Source: Cryptomeria japonica (Eukaryota > Streptophyta > Pinopsida > Cupressales > Cupressaceae). From it: a stretch of DNA of 64,000 nucleotides. The stretch is from contig NC_081408.1 in assembly GCF_030272615.1 (NCBI RefSeq), positions 406,891,889 through 406,955,888 on the forward strand, in the 5' to 3' direction. The notes under the pieces are model-generated. The model made no database searches and was not told where the DNA came from. It saw only the letters and a program-made list of their open reading frames with translations. Shown here piece by piece: positions 11,936-23,609 of this stretch; position 1 is the stretch's first letter; every line of letters starts with the position of its first letter. A program made the position numbers and the translations under genes.

Positions 11936-13683
11936 AATTAACAAAGGCAGATCGATATTTATAAGAAATGGATCCGTTCATAAATTAGCCTAAGGAGTTA
12001 TCTAGAGACCAACAAATCAATAGTTTCAAAAAGAAGGAAAGCAGACCAAAATATATTTGGAGCAGACATAAACATATCATTACAGCAGATATAAACATAG
12101 CACTACAAAGAACATAAACATATTATTACCACAAACATAAATATATATTGTTGAGCAGATCTGAAAGGTAGAATTTGCAGATTAGACAAGAACTGAATAA
12201 GCATTAGTCTCATAAAGAGCAGAACAGTCCTGGATACATCAGTGAATCAGGCATATAGACCAGTCTTGAAACCATTATTTGTTGCATGTTGAAGCATTAT
12301 TATTATTTATCTGTGGCTTTAAGACAAGATACTAAGTGACCCTTCACATTTCCAAGCATAATCCAAACCCTATTTGGGAATTCTAGGGCAAATTAAGTTA
12401 AGTCCCAATAGGGGACATTACAGTTAATGTCAGATTAAAGGGAATAATTTAAATCAATTATTTAATATTATCCAACAAAGTATATTTTAAAGGGTAATGT
12501 TATTTAATTAATTTAATAAATTGTTATAAGTGACTTGAGTGAAATATTTTGAAGGGAATTAATAAAGTCACTTTGTTATAGGAATTTAAATGAAATATTA
12601 AAAGAGCAGGAATTTGAAAAGTTCTTCTAGAGGCTTCCTGGGGTTATCATACAAAAATGTTTCTTGAGCTCATTTGGTATGCTTAGATTATTTTTCTAAT
12701 TGGATTTTTGAGAGCTTTTTGAGAAGCCAAACCCTAGTACGAAAGCCCTAAGGGATTCTAGTTTTGGTAGTGAAACTATCTACCCTAGCTAGTTCTTGGA
12801 GATTTCATTCAAATTTCTCACAGGGATGAATGATTGAAGTTTATTAAATTTGTGAAGTCTTTCAAAGACAAAGTTCAATTGGTTTTGTGGAAAACTACAG
12901 GCAAGTTTATCGGGATGCCATACATGGGGAAATGCTTCAACTTGAATGATATGTTCTAGACATCTTGTTATTGGAGAATCATATGGAGGCAATTTACTGA
13001 TCTTCTAGGCATGTGAACTGCATTAGAGTCCGATGTGCTCCTAGCTCAGCCGAAATATCTCATTCTAATTGGGTGCGAATCTTCCTATAGCAGGTTGATG
13101 TCGTTATATGCAAGAAAAGGTGTATCTTTTGCTAGTTGCACCAGCTTAGTATTGGGCGCTAGCCAATCTAGGGTCTATTCATTTATATTTGACTTTAGTG
13201 ACTGGATGTGGGCACAAATAGAGCAGGTCATGGGTCTGAAAGGGCACCGATGTAGAGTTTTCTGAGGTGTTTGGAACTAAATCTGAGCCGTCCCTTCCTT
13301 GCTCACTAGACGTGGTTATTAAGCTGAGTTAAGAGTTAAAGAGGGGTTGATGGGGACTGCTGCTGTATATTTCTGACTGCTGCAATATGTATTTTCAGAA
13401 TTGAAACATGTGTGAAAGGTTAGAAATAATACTTCTGTTCATTTAAACTTTGTATCGGTTATTGTAATTAATGGATTGCTCTATTATTTCACTCTATATG
13501 TGTTTTGGAAAGGTATAAATTGTTATTGTTCAGTCAATACATGTTTCCTTTATTTCCGAGTAAAGAAAACTGTTCATACATATCAAACCAACAACATTGC
13601 CCTTGCAAATCTAAACTTCACTTATCAAACTAATTAGTAGAAGGGCAAAATTTTTGATTCAAAACTAACAAGGGACATTAGAG
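11936..13683 (+). mobile_element. LTR debris ending at a primer-binding site
   Basis: Around 12400 a TTAAGTCCC / GGGGACATTAC pair begins an AT-rich stretch rich in AATTAATT and 'AGTGACTT' phrases. It resembles the LTR at 60544-61372. The stretch ends in AAGGGACATTAGAG immediately before a primer-binding site at 13684, so this is most likely a 5' LTR of the same broad family. Its left boundary is not resolved. 11936-12330 holds short A-rich direct repeats (CAGATATAAACATA-like) and no gene. Confidence 0.5.
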
Positions 13684-13695
13684 TGGTATCAGAGC
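13684..13695 (+). other. Primer-binding site (initiator Met tRNA type)
   Basis: TGGTATCAGAGC is the classic plant retrotransposon primer-binding site complementary to the 3' end of initiator methionine tRNA. It directly follows an LTR-like end. Confidence 0.85.
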
Positions 13696-14146
13696 TTTGA
13701 TTCCTGCCAGCCTGGAGGGTTGTGCGAATGAACATCAGTGGCATAACATTTCAAATGGGTAATGCAGCCTAGTACACATCATTATTACTTGAGAAGAAAG
13801 AGATCAAACCTTAACATTGAACAACCACCAGTAATTGATCCATTTGCAGAGGTTGAAATAAGCTGTTGGAACACATTGGAATTGGAAACTGATCACACTT
13901 GAGTGATCTCAATGAAGAATAATAATAAAAAAAGCCAACTGGGTGACTTACTATAAATAGATGGCCTCTCCAAGATTCTCGGAGAGCACACCAAAAGTCC
14001 GAAATCACTTCTAAAAGATGCATATGAGTCCTCCAGACCACCCAAGCTCATTGGAATCATCAAATAACTCCTTAGGCAAGTTAGACACCCACTAGAAGGT
14101 TAGAACCAACTGCATTGCAAGAGAACCCTAAAATGGGGACATTACA
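13696..14146 (-). mobile_element. Partial LTR of the GGGGACATTACA family
   Basis: The segment from about 13820 to 14146 resembles 58810-59074 and the end of 34371-36544. It shares AACTGGGTGACTTACTATAAATAGATG, then CTCCAAGATT, CATATGAGTCCTCC, CATCAAATAACTCC and GCATTGCAAGAGAAC, and ends GGGGACATTACA. It is a fragment of the long LTR family described at 34371. The coding direction of that family, where it can be read, is on the minus strand. Confidence 0.65.
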
Positions 14147-15035
14147 CAATAATTTTGGCATAAATATATTTGAAGATTTCTTGCTTTAGATTATATATTT
14201 TTATACAATTTGATATCTGAGGCTTGCTTTGTGTACAAGTAAACTACTTTTAGTATAAAAACTTTAATTTTTTATTTTTATCTTTATCTTGAAAAATTCC
14301 ATAGCTTAAGCATCCAAAATAATTGCAAACACTTTAAATAAGTGCTTTATGCATTTAGATTTTAAACTAATAGTAATTATGCTTACTTGTTCAAGCTCAT
14401 TTATGTGATTTTGTGATATTGTGCTTTTGTAAGTTGACTATAGCTTGAGCCTTATTGCAGGCTTTGTATTGTAGTAGTTATTGATTTGGGTTTTGCAGAT
14501 TTGTATGTAAATCTCCTTATTTCACTGAGAATATCTTTTATGTGCTTAGTCTAACTCAATCCTTGTGTTTAATTATTCTTTCTTGTTCTTGATTTAGCTA
14601 GAAAGAGTTAGTGCTTCACAATTACTATAGAGTTATTTTTAAGATAACAGATAATAAATATCTCATCTTGTGTAGAAATGATGATAAGCCTTGTTCACAT
14701 ACCCAAGAACCAAAAAGATACATTGTTTTCGTTGCTTAGAGTATGATATGTTGGAAATGAGATCCTAGGCCTATGGATGCATCATGCAAACTAAGATCTC
14801 AAATCTCCATGGCATATCATTGGGAACATAAATAGGTTCAGCTATAGTCCTAATAGGATAGCTGAACACTTGGTTTTATGTTCCTTTGTTATGAAGTGTG
14901 TGTTTAAGGTCTAGGTTAAATGATATAAAAATATGACTTTCAGCAATAACAGTGAATTATAGAACAAAAAACCAACACAGTAGATCAGATTTGGAAATAA
15001 ACTAGATTTAAAAATTGAACCTAAAAGTGCTGGAC
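14147..15035. other. Intronic sequence without recognised features
   Basis: AT-rich sequence with no coding pattern. A short palindromic phrase (ATCTCCATGGCATATCA, near 14800) and repeated GGACCTATAGG-like words are all that stand out. Confidence 0.35.
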
Positions 15036-16176
15036 TAGTGTGTTGGGTGCCCCAATTTGAGGGTGTCTGTGCAAACAGAAGGATGCAGATTCACAATCAG
15101 GAGGCCTTGTAGGTCTGTCTCTCTGAAATTCAGTTGAAAATAGCTGGACATGTGCATTGTGCGCCCTAGTCCAAGGGGTTTTTGTCTCTTTGAAATATGG
15201 GAATATTTGTCAATGTCTGCGTTGTGCTCTTGTAACACACTCTATTGTTGGATCTGGACATGCACACACAAAAAATGGGAAGAACGGTTGTGCTGTATAG
15301 GGGCTTGCCCAAGTCAAACCCCATGTGCTTATCTTCAGAAGGACAAAAGCTAAATCAATAATGGAAATGCTGAAATGAAATGATTCTACCTTAGGCATGA
15401 AACCCTCTCATGAGGTTTCACATAAAGGTGGCGATGCAATGCTCTTTATGTAAGTCCTAGAAATCTTAATGCAATAACATGATAATTGTAGATGAAGGAA
15501 ATGGGCATCTAAATCAGGGATTCAGATTTGTTCCAACATCACAACAATGGGTACATGCCAAAGAAACACACATGCAAAATGAAATAACTGTCTAACACAC
15601 ACATGCATTTAATGGATTTCTGACTCCATTGCCCTCCTATCAACCAAGATCCTGTGTTCAAAAATGTTCGCTCTCAAAGCATTGTGCACAAGAAGCTATG
15701 GAGAATGGAGATTAAAAGATGAATTGCAATTGATGTGAAAAATATGAAAATGCAAGAGAATGTAAAAACAAAATGCGAGAATGCAAGAGAGATATCAAAA
15801 GATGCCAGACTTAGAAATGAAAGGGAGTAAGGAATTTATAGGTGTCCTCAAGGTGGATCCAATTATCAAGATAAATGTAGGATAAAAGATTGGTGCAAAT
15901 GTTTGTCCCACATGCATTTAGTGGATGTGGTTGATAAAGGTGGGATAAGATAAATAGAGGATAAAGTTGATATGAGAGGGATTAGGAATAATATGGATTT
16001 AATGGAATAATGGTAAAATATATGTTATTTAATGGATTTAATGAATTAATGGAGAATAATGGAAAAATAGGAATATTATAAAATAATGGAAAATAAGATT
16101 ATTGAATAAGGATATGGATCCACTTGACAAATGGAAAAATTGAGATTAATTTAAGAGGACAATTTTTACATGTCTA
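15036..16176. mobile_element. Probable LTR, older relative of the 17205-18679 LTR
   Basis: The stretch ends TTTTTACATGTCTACA at about 16176. That resembles the ends of the two LTRs at 18679 (TTTTATACGTCTACA) and 21461 (TTTTAGGTGTCTACA). It has the same build: a TATAGGTG-containing middle followed by TTTAATGGA / TTAATGGAGA AT-rich phrases. The start is uncertain; a TGTTGGGTGCCCC near 15039 is a candidate. No target duplication was found. Confidence 0.45.
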
Positions 16177-16506
16177 CAATAATGAAACATAACAAACATG
16201 AAATCATACTTGAATGTTGAATATTGCAGTTTGTTGTTCAATATGTTGATAACTCAAATTCAAAGTGCTTGTTGGATCATTTGGAATTGATTAGAATATC
16301 TTAGACGTTATGAATGATAAAATATATTTTTTATATAGGGTTCACAAGGTATTTTTGAATGTAGGCTAACAATCAACTGTCAAGTGAAAAGTTCAGGATC
16401 GGATCACAAATGGTGGAGGCCAACACTCACACTCGTTTGAATTTGGTTCCCTTTTAGAGGGCACCCTAGTCCACTTAAAAAGGGACCTCAAAAGGGTTGG
16501 AAGTGT
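16177..16506. other. Left flank of hAT-2, old unidentified repeat
   Basis: Non-coding sequence that continues at 22086 once hAT-2 is taken out (the target duplication is GTTGGGAT). Phrases such as GGGCACCCTAGTCCACTT are found in modified form on the far side as well, so both flanks belong to one older element. Confidence 0.4.
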
Positions 16507-16859
16507 GTTGGGATCAAAGTTCCTAGACTCGGACTTGGCTCGTGACTTGGCTCGGACTCGGCAAAATAAGAAAACCCTTGAAATTTAGAGATTTTTAATG
16601 AATTAAAACTTGTTTCATACACCCATTATTGAATTAAGCTTAAAGACACTATAACATCATCAAATAGAAGCTAATTTGATCACATACATAAACATACATC
16701 CATCACATGTGTAGAAATGTAAATTGTAGTTGAAGGAATTAGAAAACATAGATATATAGAGTTATAAATGTTGTCCAATGTATATAAAATCCATGACTTC
16801 AAATGTTCCCAAACATATATGTAACTGTAAAGTGTAAACAAAAACAAGTCTATGGCTCA

Positions 16860-17204
16860 GGCTCAGGCTCAGGCTCGTCTATCTGCCTCCTAGAAAGGCA
16901 TCTAAGGTAGGTCCTAGATGACTGAGTAGCCATAGTCTCTGCCTGTGATGTGCCAATTTGAGTAGCCATAGGTGTTGTGCCTGATCGTTCTCTATCCTCC
17001 TCCTTTGCCATAGCCACAACCTCAGCCTCTCTGTCTGCCTGGTCAACTTACTCAAGGTCCTCATCAGTGAAGACTAGATCGGTGGACTCAGTGAGCCAAT
17101 CGGACTCGGGGTTGACTTCCTCTAGAGTGATCGGAGAGGAGTCAGCGTCCAAAATCTGTCTGGTCCTGAGACGGAGGTTGTAATGAACAAAGACTAGATC
17201 ATTC
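16860..17204 (-). pseudogene. hAT-2 transposase C-terminal tail remnant
   Basis: The minus strand encodes an acidic tail that includes NDLVFVHYNLRLR (the end of the hAT C-terminal domain). It then has VNPESDWLTESTDLVF, SSRTYLRCLSRRQIDEP and an EP-repeat before its stop. The SSRTYLRCL motif recurs in hAT-3 at about 29550. It was originally continuous with the dimerisation segment now at 21480-21600. The gene is not functional. Confidence 0.75.
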
Positions 17205-18679
17205 TGTATGCGGGAAAAGTGGCTCAATGAAACGAAATTTACGAAATCATGACTAGTCCACACACCAATGGGACTCTTGGTGCAAGTTATGGAGCTGTAT
17301 GGAATGGCTCAACTTCCCAAGGGATGTTCCATTGTTCTTTATCTCACAAGACCCCTCAAGTCAATGCCTTTGCTCTCAGATCACTGAGCAAAGTGACTTA
17401 GGGATGACAATCATGAGAATGAGGGATGTTTTGATCAATCTAACATGAATGCAATCCTAACTATGCATGATTTTAACAAATATGAATTAAACTAGTATGT
17501 ATATGATGATAAGATGAAAAGATTAGTAAAAGAACTATCCTAACATGATATACTGGCTTAATATGATTATTATGATAAAGAGAAATACTTCTAAAATGCT
17601 TAGTAGATTATTTCTTTCAAAGAGGGATTGTAATGCTTGATAAAAATGAGTATAAGTCTGATGCTAAAGACTTGGATGATTGAATGAGAAAATGAGGGCT
17701 CTATTTATAGGAAAAACAGGGTAATGGATGGTCAAGATTGGATAATCTTATCAAGGGCCAGGATTGAAAGTTATCAATCCATGTTTACAATTTTCACCAA
17801 TGGAATGGTGACAATTGTCAACAAGAGACTGCTTGAGAGGAGGTGCAAGAAGCATTAAATGCTTGAGAAGACCTCATGGTTACCCTAGGGGGTAAGGGTT
17901 AAGGTTAGGTTATGGTTATCCATTGGATAAAGCTTTTATCCAAGGGGTAAACTCTTGTGCAAGGATTAAAGGGATAACCATGGTCAAAACATTAAATGCT
18001 TGATGAGACCCTAGGGTTAGATGAAGGTTGAGTTAGGCAAAAAGTCTCTAACCATGCCAAAAAGGGTTAGTTAACCGTTAATGGTTTGGAAGACTTTGGG
18101 GACAAATTTGTAAGAGTCCTTCCAAATTTGGGGGAACTCAACAAGTTAGCTTGTTGAAGGCATAAAGGCTTTAATGCCTTTGGAAGACTTTACTCCAAAT
18201 TTGAGAAGTGACATCCTCAAATTTAGGGAAAGGGGATAATTGAAGGGTTTAGGCTAATTGATTAGGATTAGATGGGTTCTAGAAGAATCTAGAAAGAGGG
18301 TTAGGAGGCAAGTGGGAGATGTAGGAGAATGCAAATGGATGGAGGATAATTTCAATTAAAATAAATTGCTTTATTTTAACAAAATAGATGCAAGTGGAGG
18401 ATTTAAATGAACTAGATTTATTTATTTGAAGTGAACAATTTAATTAAATGTAAATTTAATTAAAAGGAGAGAGAAGGGATTTAATTAAATAAAATGATTT
18501 ATTCAATTAAATGACATGAAAGGCTTAGGTGAATTTAAATAAATAAATCGAATAATTTATTTAATTAAATAGAGGAATGTGGATGATTTAATTAGATTAG
18601 ATTTAACTAAATAGAGGAATGAGAATAAAATGAACATTAAATATTCATTTAGGAAAGTGGTCATTTTTATACGTCTACA
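17205..18679 (+). repeat. Left LTR of the element nested in hAT-2
   Basis: It matches 20096-21461 over stretches such as GGGCTCTATTTATAGG, AAGATTGGATAATCTTA, GGTGACAATTGTCAACAAG and AAGACCTCATGGTTACC. TTTATAGG is a likely TATA region. It ends CGTCTACA. Confidence 0.85.
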
Positions 18680-20095
18680 TTTTGCCCCTCTTTGAAGTGA
18701 CTTGTGTACACATGTTGATTCAAAGAAAATTGATGCATCGCCAAAATTTGATTGGTGTGATGTCAATGTCGAGATGTCGATGTCGTGCCCCAGATTTTGA
18801 TAAATGGTGTTGATAATGCTCCCTCGGGAGATGAATCAAGGATTTTGAAATTTTTTGTTGATTTGATAATAGCTGGTCGATTTGACCGCATTTTTAAAAT
18901 TTTGTCTATGTTGAATGCGTGCTACTTGATTCATCTCCTGATAATGATATTCGCTAGGGTTATAAGCGAGAGCACGAGCAAAATACATGCCCCTCTTACA
19001 AACCCTAATTTCTTTTTACCCTATAAAAAGGTGAAAAGTGATTTTATTTGTATCATTTGTGCTTGTTGACTTTTGGAGATAGTGACATTTGGAAAGTGAA
19101 AAAATGCCGGTTCCCTATGCTTCGCACCAATTCAAGCGCGTTCGTCGATACCGGAGGCCCACCACGTATGGTGCACCTGTAAGTCATCTAAATTTTGCCC
19201 CTTTTGCTTTTTGTTTGGTCGATTTTGAGCACGTTTTTCATTTTTTGTGTTGGATTTTCACGTGTTAGCGCATAGGGTCTATTTTGTAGCGCATACGATA
19301 AAACTTTTAGCTCATAGGGTTAATGAATTAGGGTAGCATCGGGGGGGTGTGTTGGGTAGCGTGTCACAGGTTTAGGCTAGCGCATAGGGGTAGGATAGCG
19401 CATATGGCTAACAGGATAGCGCATAGCGGGAAAGGGGTAGCGCATAGAATAGACCTAGCGTGTATGGCTAATAGGATAGGGCATAGCAGGAAAAGGGTAG
19501 CGCATAGAATAAGTCTAGCGCGTATGGCTAACAGGATAGTGCATAGCGGGAAAAGGGTAGCGCATAGAGTAAGTCTAGCGCGTATGGCTAACAGGATAGT
19601 GCATAGCGGGAAAAGGGTAGCGCATAGAGTAAGTCTAGCGCGTAGGGGAAAGATGGTGGTGCATGGGTGGAACAAGGTGGCGTATAGGATAAGTCTAGCA
19701 CGCAGGGTAAAGTTTGCAGCGCATAGCGAAGTTTAGTTAGCGCATAGGTGGTAGTTTAGTGCATAGGGAAGATGTCTTAGCGCGTGGGCAAAAAATTTAG
19801 TGATTTAGGAGGAAAATATGATGCTGCTGGATAAAATTAGAGGAAGGGAGATAGGTTGGGGTGAGTAGGTGTCTGCCAAGTGTTCCTGGATGGGTGCGGT
19901 AGCCAATCTGTGTGTTTACTGTGCCAATGTGTGATTGTTTTGAATTTGTCTTAATTGTTGAATGGCCAAGCTAAGTGATTGAATGATGATCCTGATTTGT
20001 CTGTTGTTTTAGATCTTCGATTTTTTTAATTTTTAAATTTTTTAAATTTTTTAAATTTTTAATTTTTCTTTATTTATTTATTTATTTTTTAGAAA
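18680..20095 (+). other. Internal region of the nested LTR element
   Basis: It begins TTTTGCCCCTCTTTGAAG just after the LTR, where no standard tRNA complement is recognised. It contains a short open stretch at 18785-19069 of unknown nature, the minisatellite at 19380-19740, and a T/A homopolymer-like run (20030-20090) before the right LTR. No retroviral domain is visible. Confidence 0.6.
19380..19740 (+). repeat. 60-bp minisatellite built from AGCGCATAG words
   Basis: The unit is almost exactly 60 bp. It repeats at 19441, 19501 and 19561, with partial copies on either side. Within each unit the words TAGCGCATAG, TAGCGCGTATGG and TAGTGCATAGCGGG recur at about 20-bp spacing. Looser AGCGCATAGG words extend from 19266 to 19790. 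Because the period is a multiple of three, open frames exist on both strands (about 129 and 103 codons); these are probably a by-product of the repeat, not a gene. Confidence 0.9.
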
Positions 20096-21461
20096 TGTAT
20101 GTCGAAAATGTGGTATCAACCTGCAAGAGGAGAAAACAATTCAAACACACACATGAAACATTGCATTAGAGGTTAGAAATCCAAACAAAGCAAGTTAAAT
20201 GAATCTAAACTCTTTAAATTGTTCCATGTTCCTCTATCTCCAAGGATCTTCAAGATTCAAGGTGGCTCTCAGCTTGGAAGAGCACTTGATTCTTTAAGAT
20301 GACAACTTAAAGAACGAGATTTAAATGATTCTAAGATCTAAATGGAATGCAACCAAGATCCTAGTGATGAATTAGATATGAAACTAGATGATGATAGGAT
20401 GCAAGATATTGATATGAAGCTTAAACTAGTATGAAAATGATACTAAGATGAAGCTAACATGATATGAGATTAATATGATATATCTAAGATTAGAATGCTA
20501 TCAAAATGATCTAACATTCTATTCTATCAAAGAGAGATAATATGCTTAATGTTATGAGACTATAAGTTTGATGCACAAAGACTTCATTGTTTGAAGAAGG
20601 AATGGGCTCTATTTATAGGGAAAATAGGGCAATGGACGGCCAAGATTGGATAATCTTAACAAGGGTCAGGATTGAAAGTCAATCAATCCATGTTTAAAAT
20701 CTTCACCAATGAAATGGTGACAATTGTCAACAAGAGACTGCTTGAGAGGAGATGTAAGAAGCATTAAATGCTTGAGAAGACCTCATGGTTACCTTAGAAG
20801 GTAAGAGTTAAGGTTAGGTTAAGATTACCCATTGGATAAAACTTTTACCCAAGGGGTAAACTCTTGTGCAAGGGTTAAGGAGATAACCAAGGGTAAAGCC
20901 ATGAGTGCTTGATAAGACTCCTGGGTTAGATGACGGTTGAGTTAGGCAAAAAGTCTCTAACCATGCCAAAAGGGTGAGTTAACCATTAATGGCTTGGAAG
21001 ACTTTCCTCCATATTTGAGAAGTGGCATCCTCGAATTTAGGGAAAAGGAATGATTGAAGGGTTTAGGCTAATTGATTAGTATTAGACGGGTTCTAGAAGA
21101 ATTTAGAAAGGGGGTTTAGGAGGCAAGTGGGAGATGTAGGATTTTGCAAGTCGGTGGGGAAAATAGAATTTAATTAAAATAAAATTAATTTATTTCAATT
21201 ATGGTTGCAACTTGCATTTGTAGGATTTTGCAAGTGGGGGGATTTAATTAATTGTAAATTTAATTAAATGGGCTAGAAGGGGGATTTTAATTAAATGTAA
21301 ATTTAATTAAATGGCTTAGATAGAAGAAGGGTATATTAATTAAATCTTAATTTAATTAATAGGCGATGAGAAGAATAGGGATATTAATTAATAGTAAGAA
21401 TTAAGAATAATTAAATGAATAAAATTCACTTAATTCATTGTGCAACTTTTAGGTGTCTACA
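20096..21461 (+). repeat. Right LTR of the element nested in hAT-2
   Basis: This is the direct repeat of 17205-18679, somewhat shorter and clearly diverged. It ends GGTGTCTACA, followed by the CATTC target duplication. Confidence 0.85.
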
Positions 21462-22085
21462 CATTCAACCTCTCCACAGACAATCTATTTCACCTCTTCG
21501 AGTGGATGTGCTCGAACATGCTCTAGTTGCGCTCACATCTAGAAGCGTTGCATGGTTGGCTCAATATGCGGATGGCAATTTTTTGAAGGTTTGGGGTTGA
21601 AGGCCCAAACATTTGCCATAGAGATAAGGGATAAAGGGATAAAGCAATTTTTTTCAAGGTTTGGGGTTGAAATGAGCTTCTATGGACTCCTTGATGCTCT
21701 CAATGCAACTGTAGTGCTGGCCCAATGTGATTTGTGCAAGCTTTTCACCTCTTCCTCTCAGCTGGTTGCAAAACTATGGCTTCCTATTTTTCTCTCTTCC
21801 TCTCTTTTTTCCTCTCTTCCACTCATAAAAGTGAATGCCAATCCCTTTTAGGGTTATAAGAAAGGGAAATGGCAAAAAAAATCATTAAAAAATATGTTTT
21901 TTTTGTTTTTTTGATTGCACTTTTTAAGTGATGCTGGTCGGGTCACGACCCTCGGACTCAGCGAGTGACTCGCTGACTCGGTGAGTCAGGCGAGTCACGC
22001 CACCTGACCCGTCAGGGTCACCGTGACCCGACAGGGGTCACCCAGCCCGCTGACTCGCCGCGAGTCACGAAACTCTAGTTGGGAT

Positions 22086-23177
22086 CCACAACATATGACT
22101 TAGTCTCCAAATTAGCATATGACGACAGTTAAGTTGTGTGCTTAACAATTAAATTATAGGGTAGGATGGGGCCCAAATTGGCCTAAATGATCTAGGAGAA
22201 AGCACCCTAAAGTAGGGGCCCAAATAGAGTGTGAAATTGTAAAGGGATACAATTTACGACATTGTAGAGTAATAGTTTTTAAGTTATATTTTTATGAACT
22301 CCTAATTTAAAGAGAGGTTAATTATTACATGTTGTTATGTTTTGTGTTGCCTTGTCAAGAACAAATTAAAATGCTATTAGCTTTTGGCACCAACCATGGT
22401 GCACAAGAAAAATTAGTTGCCCATATTCAAAAGCAAATGACCTTTCAAGGTGGAAACACTCTTGTACTACAGCCTTACTTGAATTGGATTGACCAAGATC
22501 AAGATCATATTTTGGAGAACAAAAGGTATCTTGTTTTTCAGTGTAGCAAAAAAATTTCACATTGGTGAGAATTTGTTACAATTTTAGATGAAGAAGAAAG
22601 AAAACCAGGCATCGTAACAAGAAGACCAGTTCCAGCTTGTCCTAATAGTCCAAGTTAGAGTTCATGACCTAAAAAAGTTGATATTTATCCATATTACGAA
22701 TTTCTAAAATCTTACGGATACAATTATTCTCCAACTTGGAAAGGTAGAAAAGTGTCTACTTCTAGTGCAAGACTAGTCAATGTAGGACCAACCTTTATCA
22801 AGGAGCCAATTCAAACATTGGGTGATTGCATGGCAACAACAAGAAGAAGGCCTCCTACCTCATGTTGCTGTTGATAATGTTGGTCCACTGGCTCTCTCAA
22901 CACATCGTTGTCTTCCACAAAAATATCAAACAAGGCTTTCCTAAGTTCTTGAATGATGGCAACCAACATCCCAATGAACATAATTCAGCATTCACCATGA
23001 CATGTATTTTGGGGGTTGCACATGAGATGTTGCAGTTTGTTTATTTGTAGAGGTTTTGGCTGGTGATCCTTTAGATTGCTTCCATCATCTTTTAGCTGGT
23101 TCAATCATAAATTGGAATTGTATGTGCGAGAGGCTTTTGATGTGTTTCATGCCAATCAAAGATGTCCATATTTTATT
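22086..23177 (+). mobile_element. Old gypsy gag fossil, left part (split by hAT-1)
   Basis: The stretch from about 22880 carries Gag-like words such as QGFPKFLNDGNQHPNEH, which parallels FPKFFGDGRQHLDEH in the Gag-only element at 6.5 kb. Its continuation lies at 27899 beyond hAT-1. It is heavily decayed with many breaks and has no recognisable LTRs. 22086-22880 is its likely leader or upstream region and shows no gene. Confidence 0.65.
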
Positions 23178-23185
23178 ATCTCAAC

Positions 23186-23300
23186 CATAGATGAAAAACT
23201 CGGATTTTGCAATAACTCGGCAAGGCCAAAAAATTTTAAAAACTCGGGACTTGCCAAAACTCGGCAAAAAACTCGGCAAAACTCGGCAACTTTATCGAAC
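23186..23300. repeat. hAT-1 left TIR and subterminal ACTCGG cluster
   Basis: The TIR is 23186-23203. ACTCGG or AACTCGGCAA words then recur about seven times up to 23290. Repeated short subterminal motifs are the usual transposase binding sites in hAT elements. Confidence 0.9.
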
Positions 23301-23609
23301 ATTTGAAAATACATTTTTTTTTTATATATAATTCAAAAACACACATTTACACCAAATTTGTATAACATATATGATTTCCATGATATATAAATCAAATTTT
23401 TTTGGTAATACATAGCAACAAATGCAAGTATCATAGCATAAACCAAAAACCAAGTGCAACATATGTATAAGAGTTCAATACATATCAACGTATCATAGTG
23501 ACAGTCTCATAGAGTTATAGAGTCATAGACCACAAAACAAGAACCTCTGAAATTCTGATTACATATCAAGTTCAAAGTTTGGTATCAATGAAATTATGAA
23601 AATAAGAAA

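Larger units (their letters stand above)
17205..21461 (+). mobile_element. Non-coding LTR retrotransposon nested in hAT-2
   Basis: The target duplication CATTC lies at 17200-17204 and 21462-21466. The two LTRs are 17205-18679 and 20096-21461. They begin TGTATGC and TGTATGTC and end CGTCTACA and TGTCTACA. The internal region is only 1.4 kb and has no gag or pol, so the element is a LARD/TRIM-like non-autonomous kind. It carries a 60-bp minisatellite. The LTRs differ clearly in many places, so the insertion is old, though younger than hAT-2 which it splits. Its orientation is taken from the LTR order and a T/A-rich stretch before the second LTR, so the strand is uncertain. Confidence 0.85.
16515..22077 (-). 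mobile_element. hAT-2: defective hAT transposon split by an LTR element
   Basis: The 8-bp target duplication GTTGGGAT lies at 16507-16514 and 22078-22085. The ends are CAAAGTTCCTAGACTCG on the left and, on the complement of the right, TAGAGTTTCGTGACTCG, matching the loose hAT terminal pattern YARNG. Both ends are followed by many ACTCGG/CGAGTC subterminal words. The remaining coding parts are on the minus strand: a dimerisation-domain remnant (about 21480-21600) and a C-terminal tail (16860-17204). They are separated by an LTR element that inserted at CATTC. The BED and DUF659 parts are missing. It is one of four related hATs in the window. Confidence 0.9.

Noticed and set aside
19347-19736. 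Open frames on both strands over the 60-bp minisatellite
   Set aside because: They arise from a repeat whose period is a multiple of three, and the translation has no known domain.
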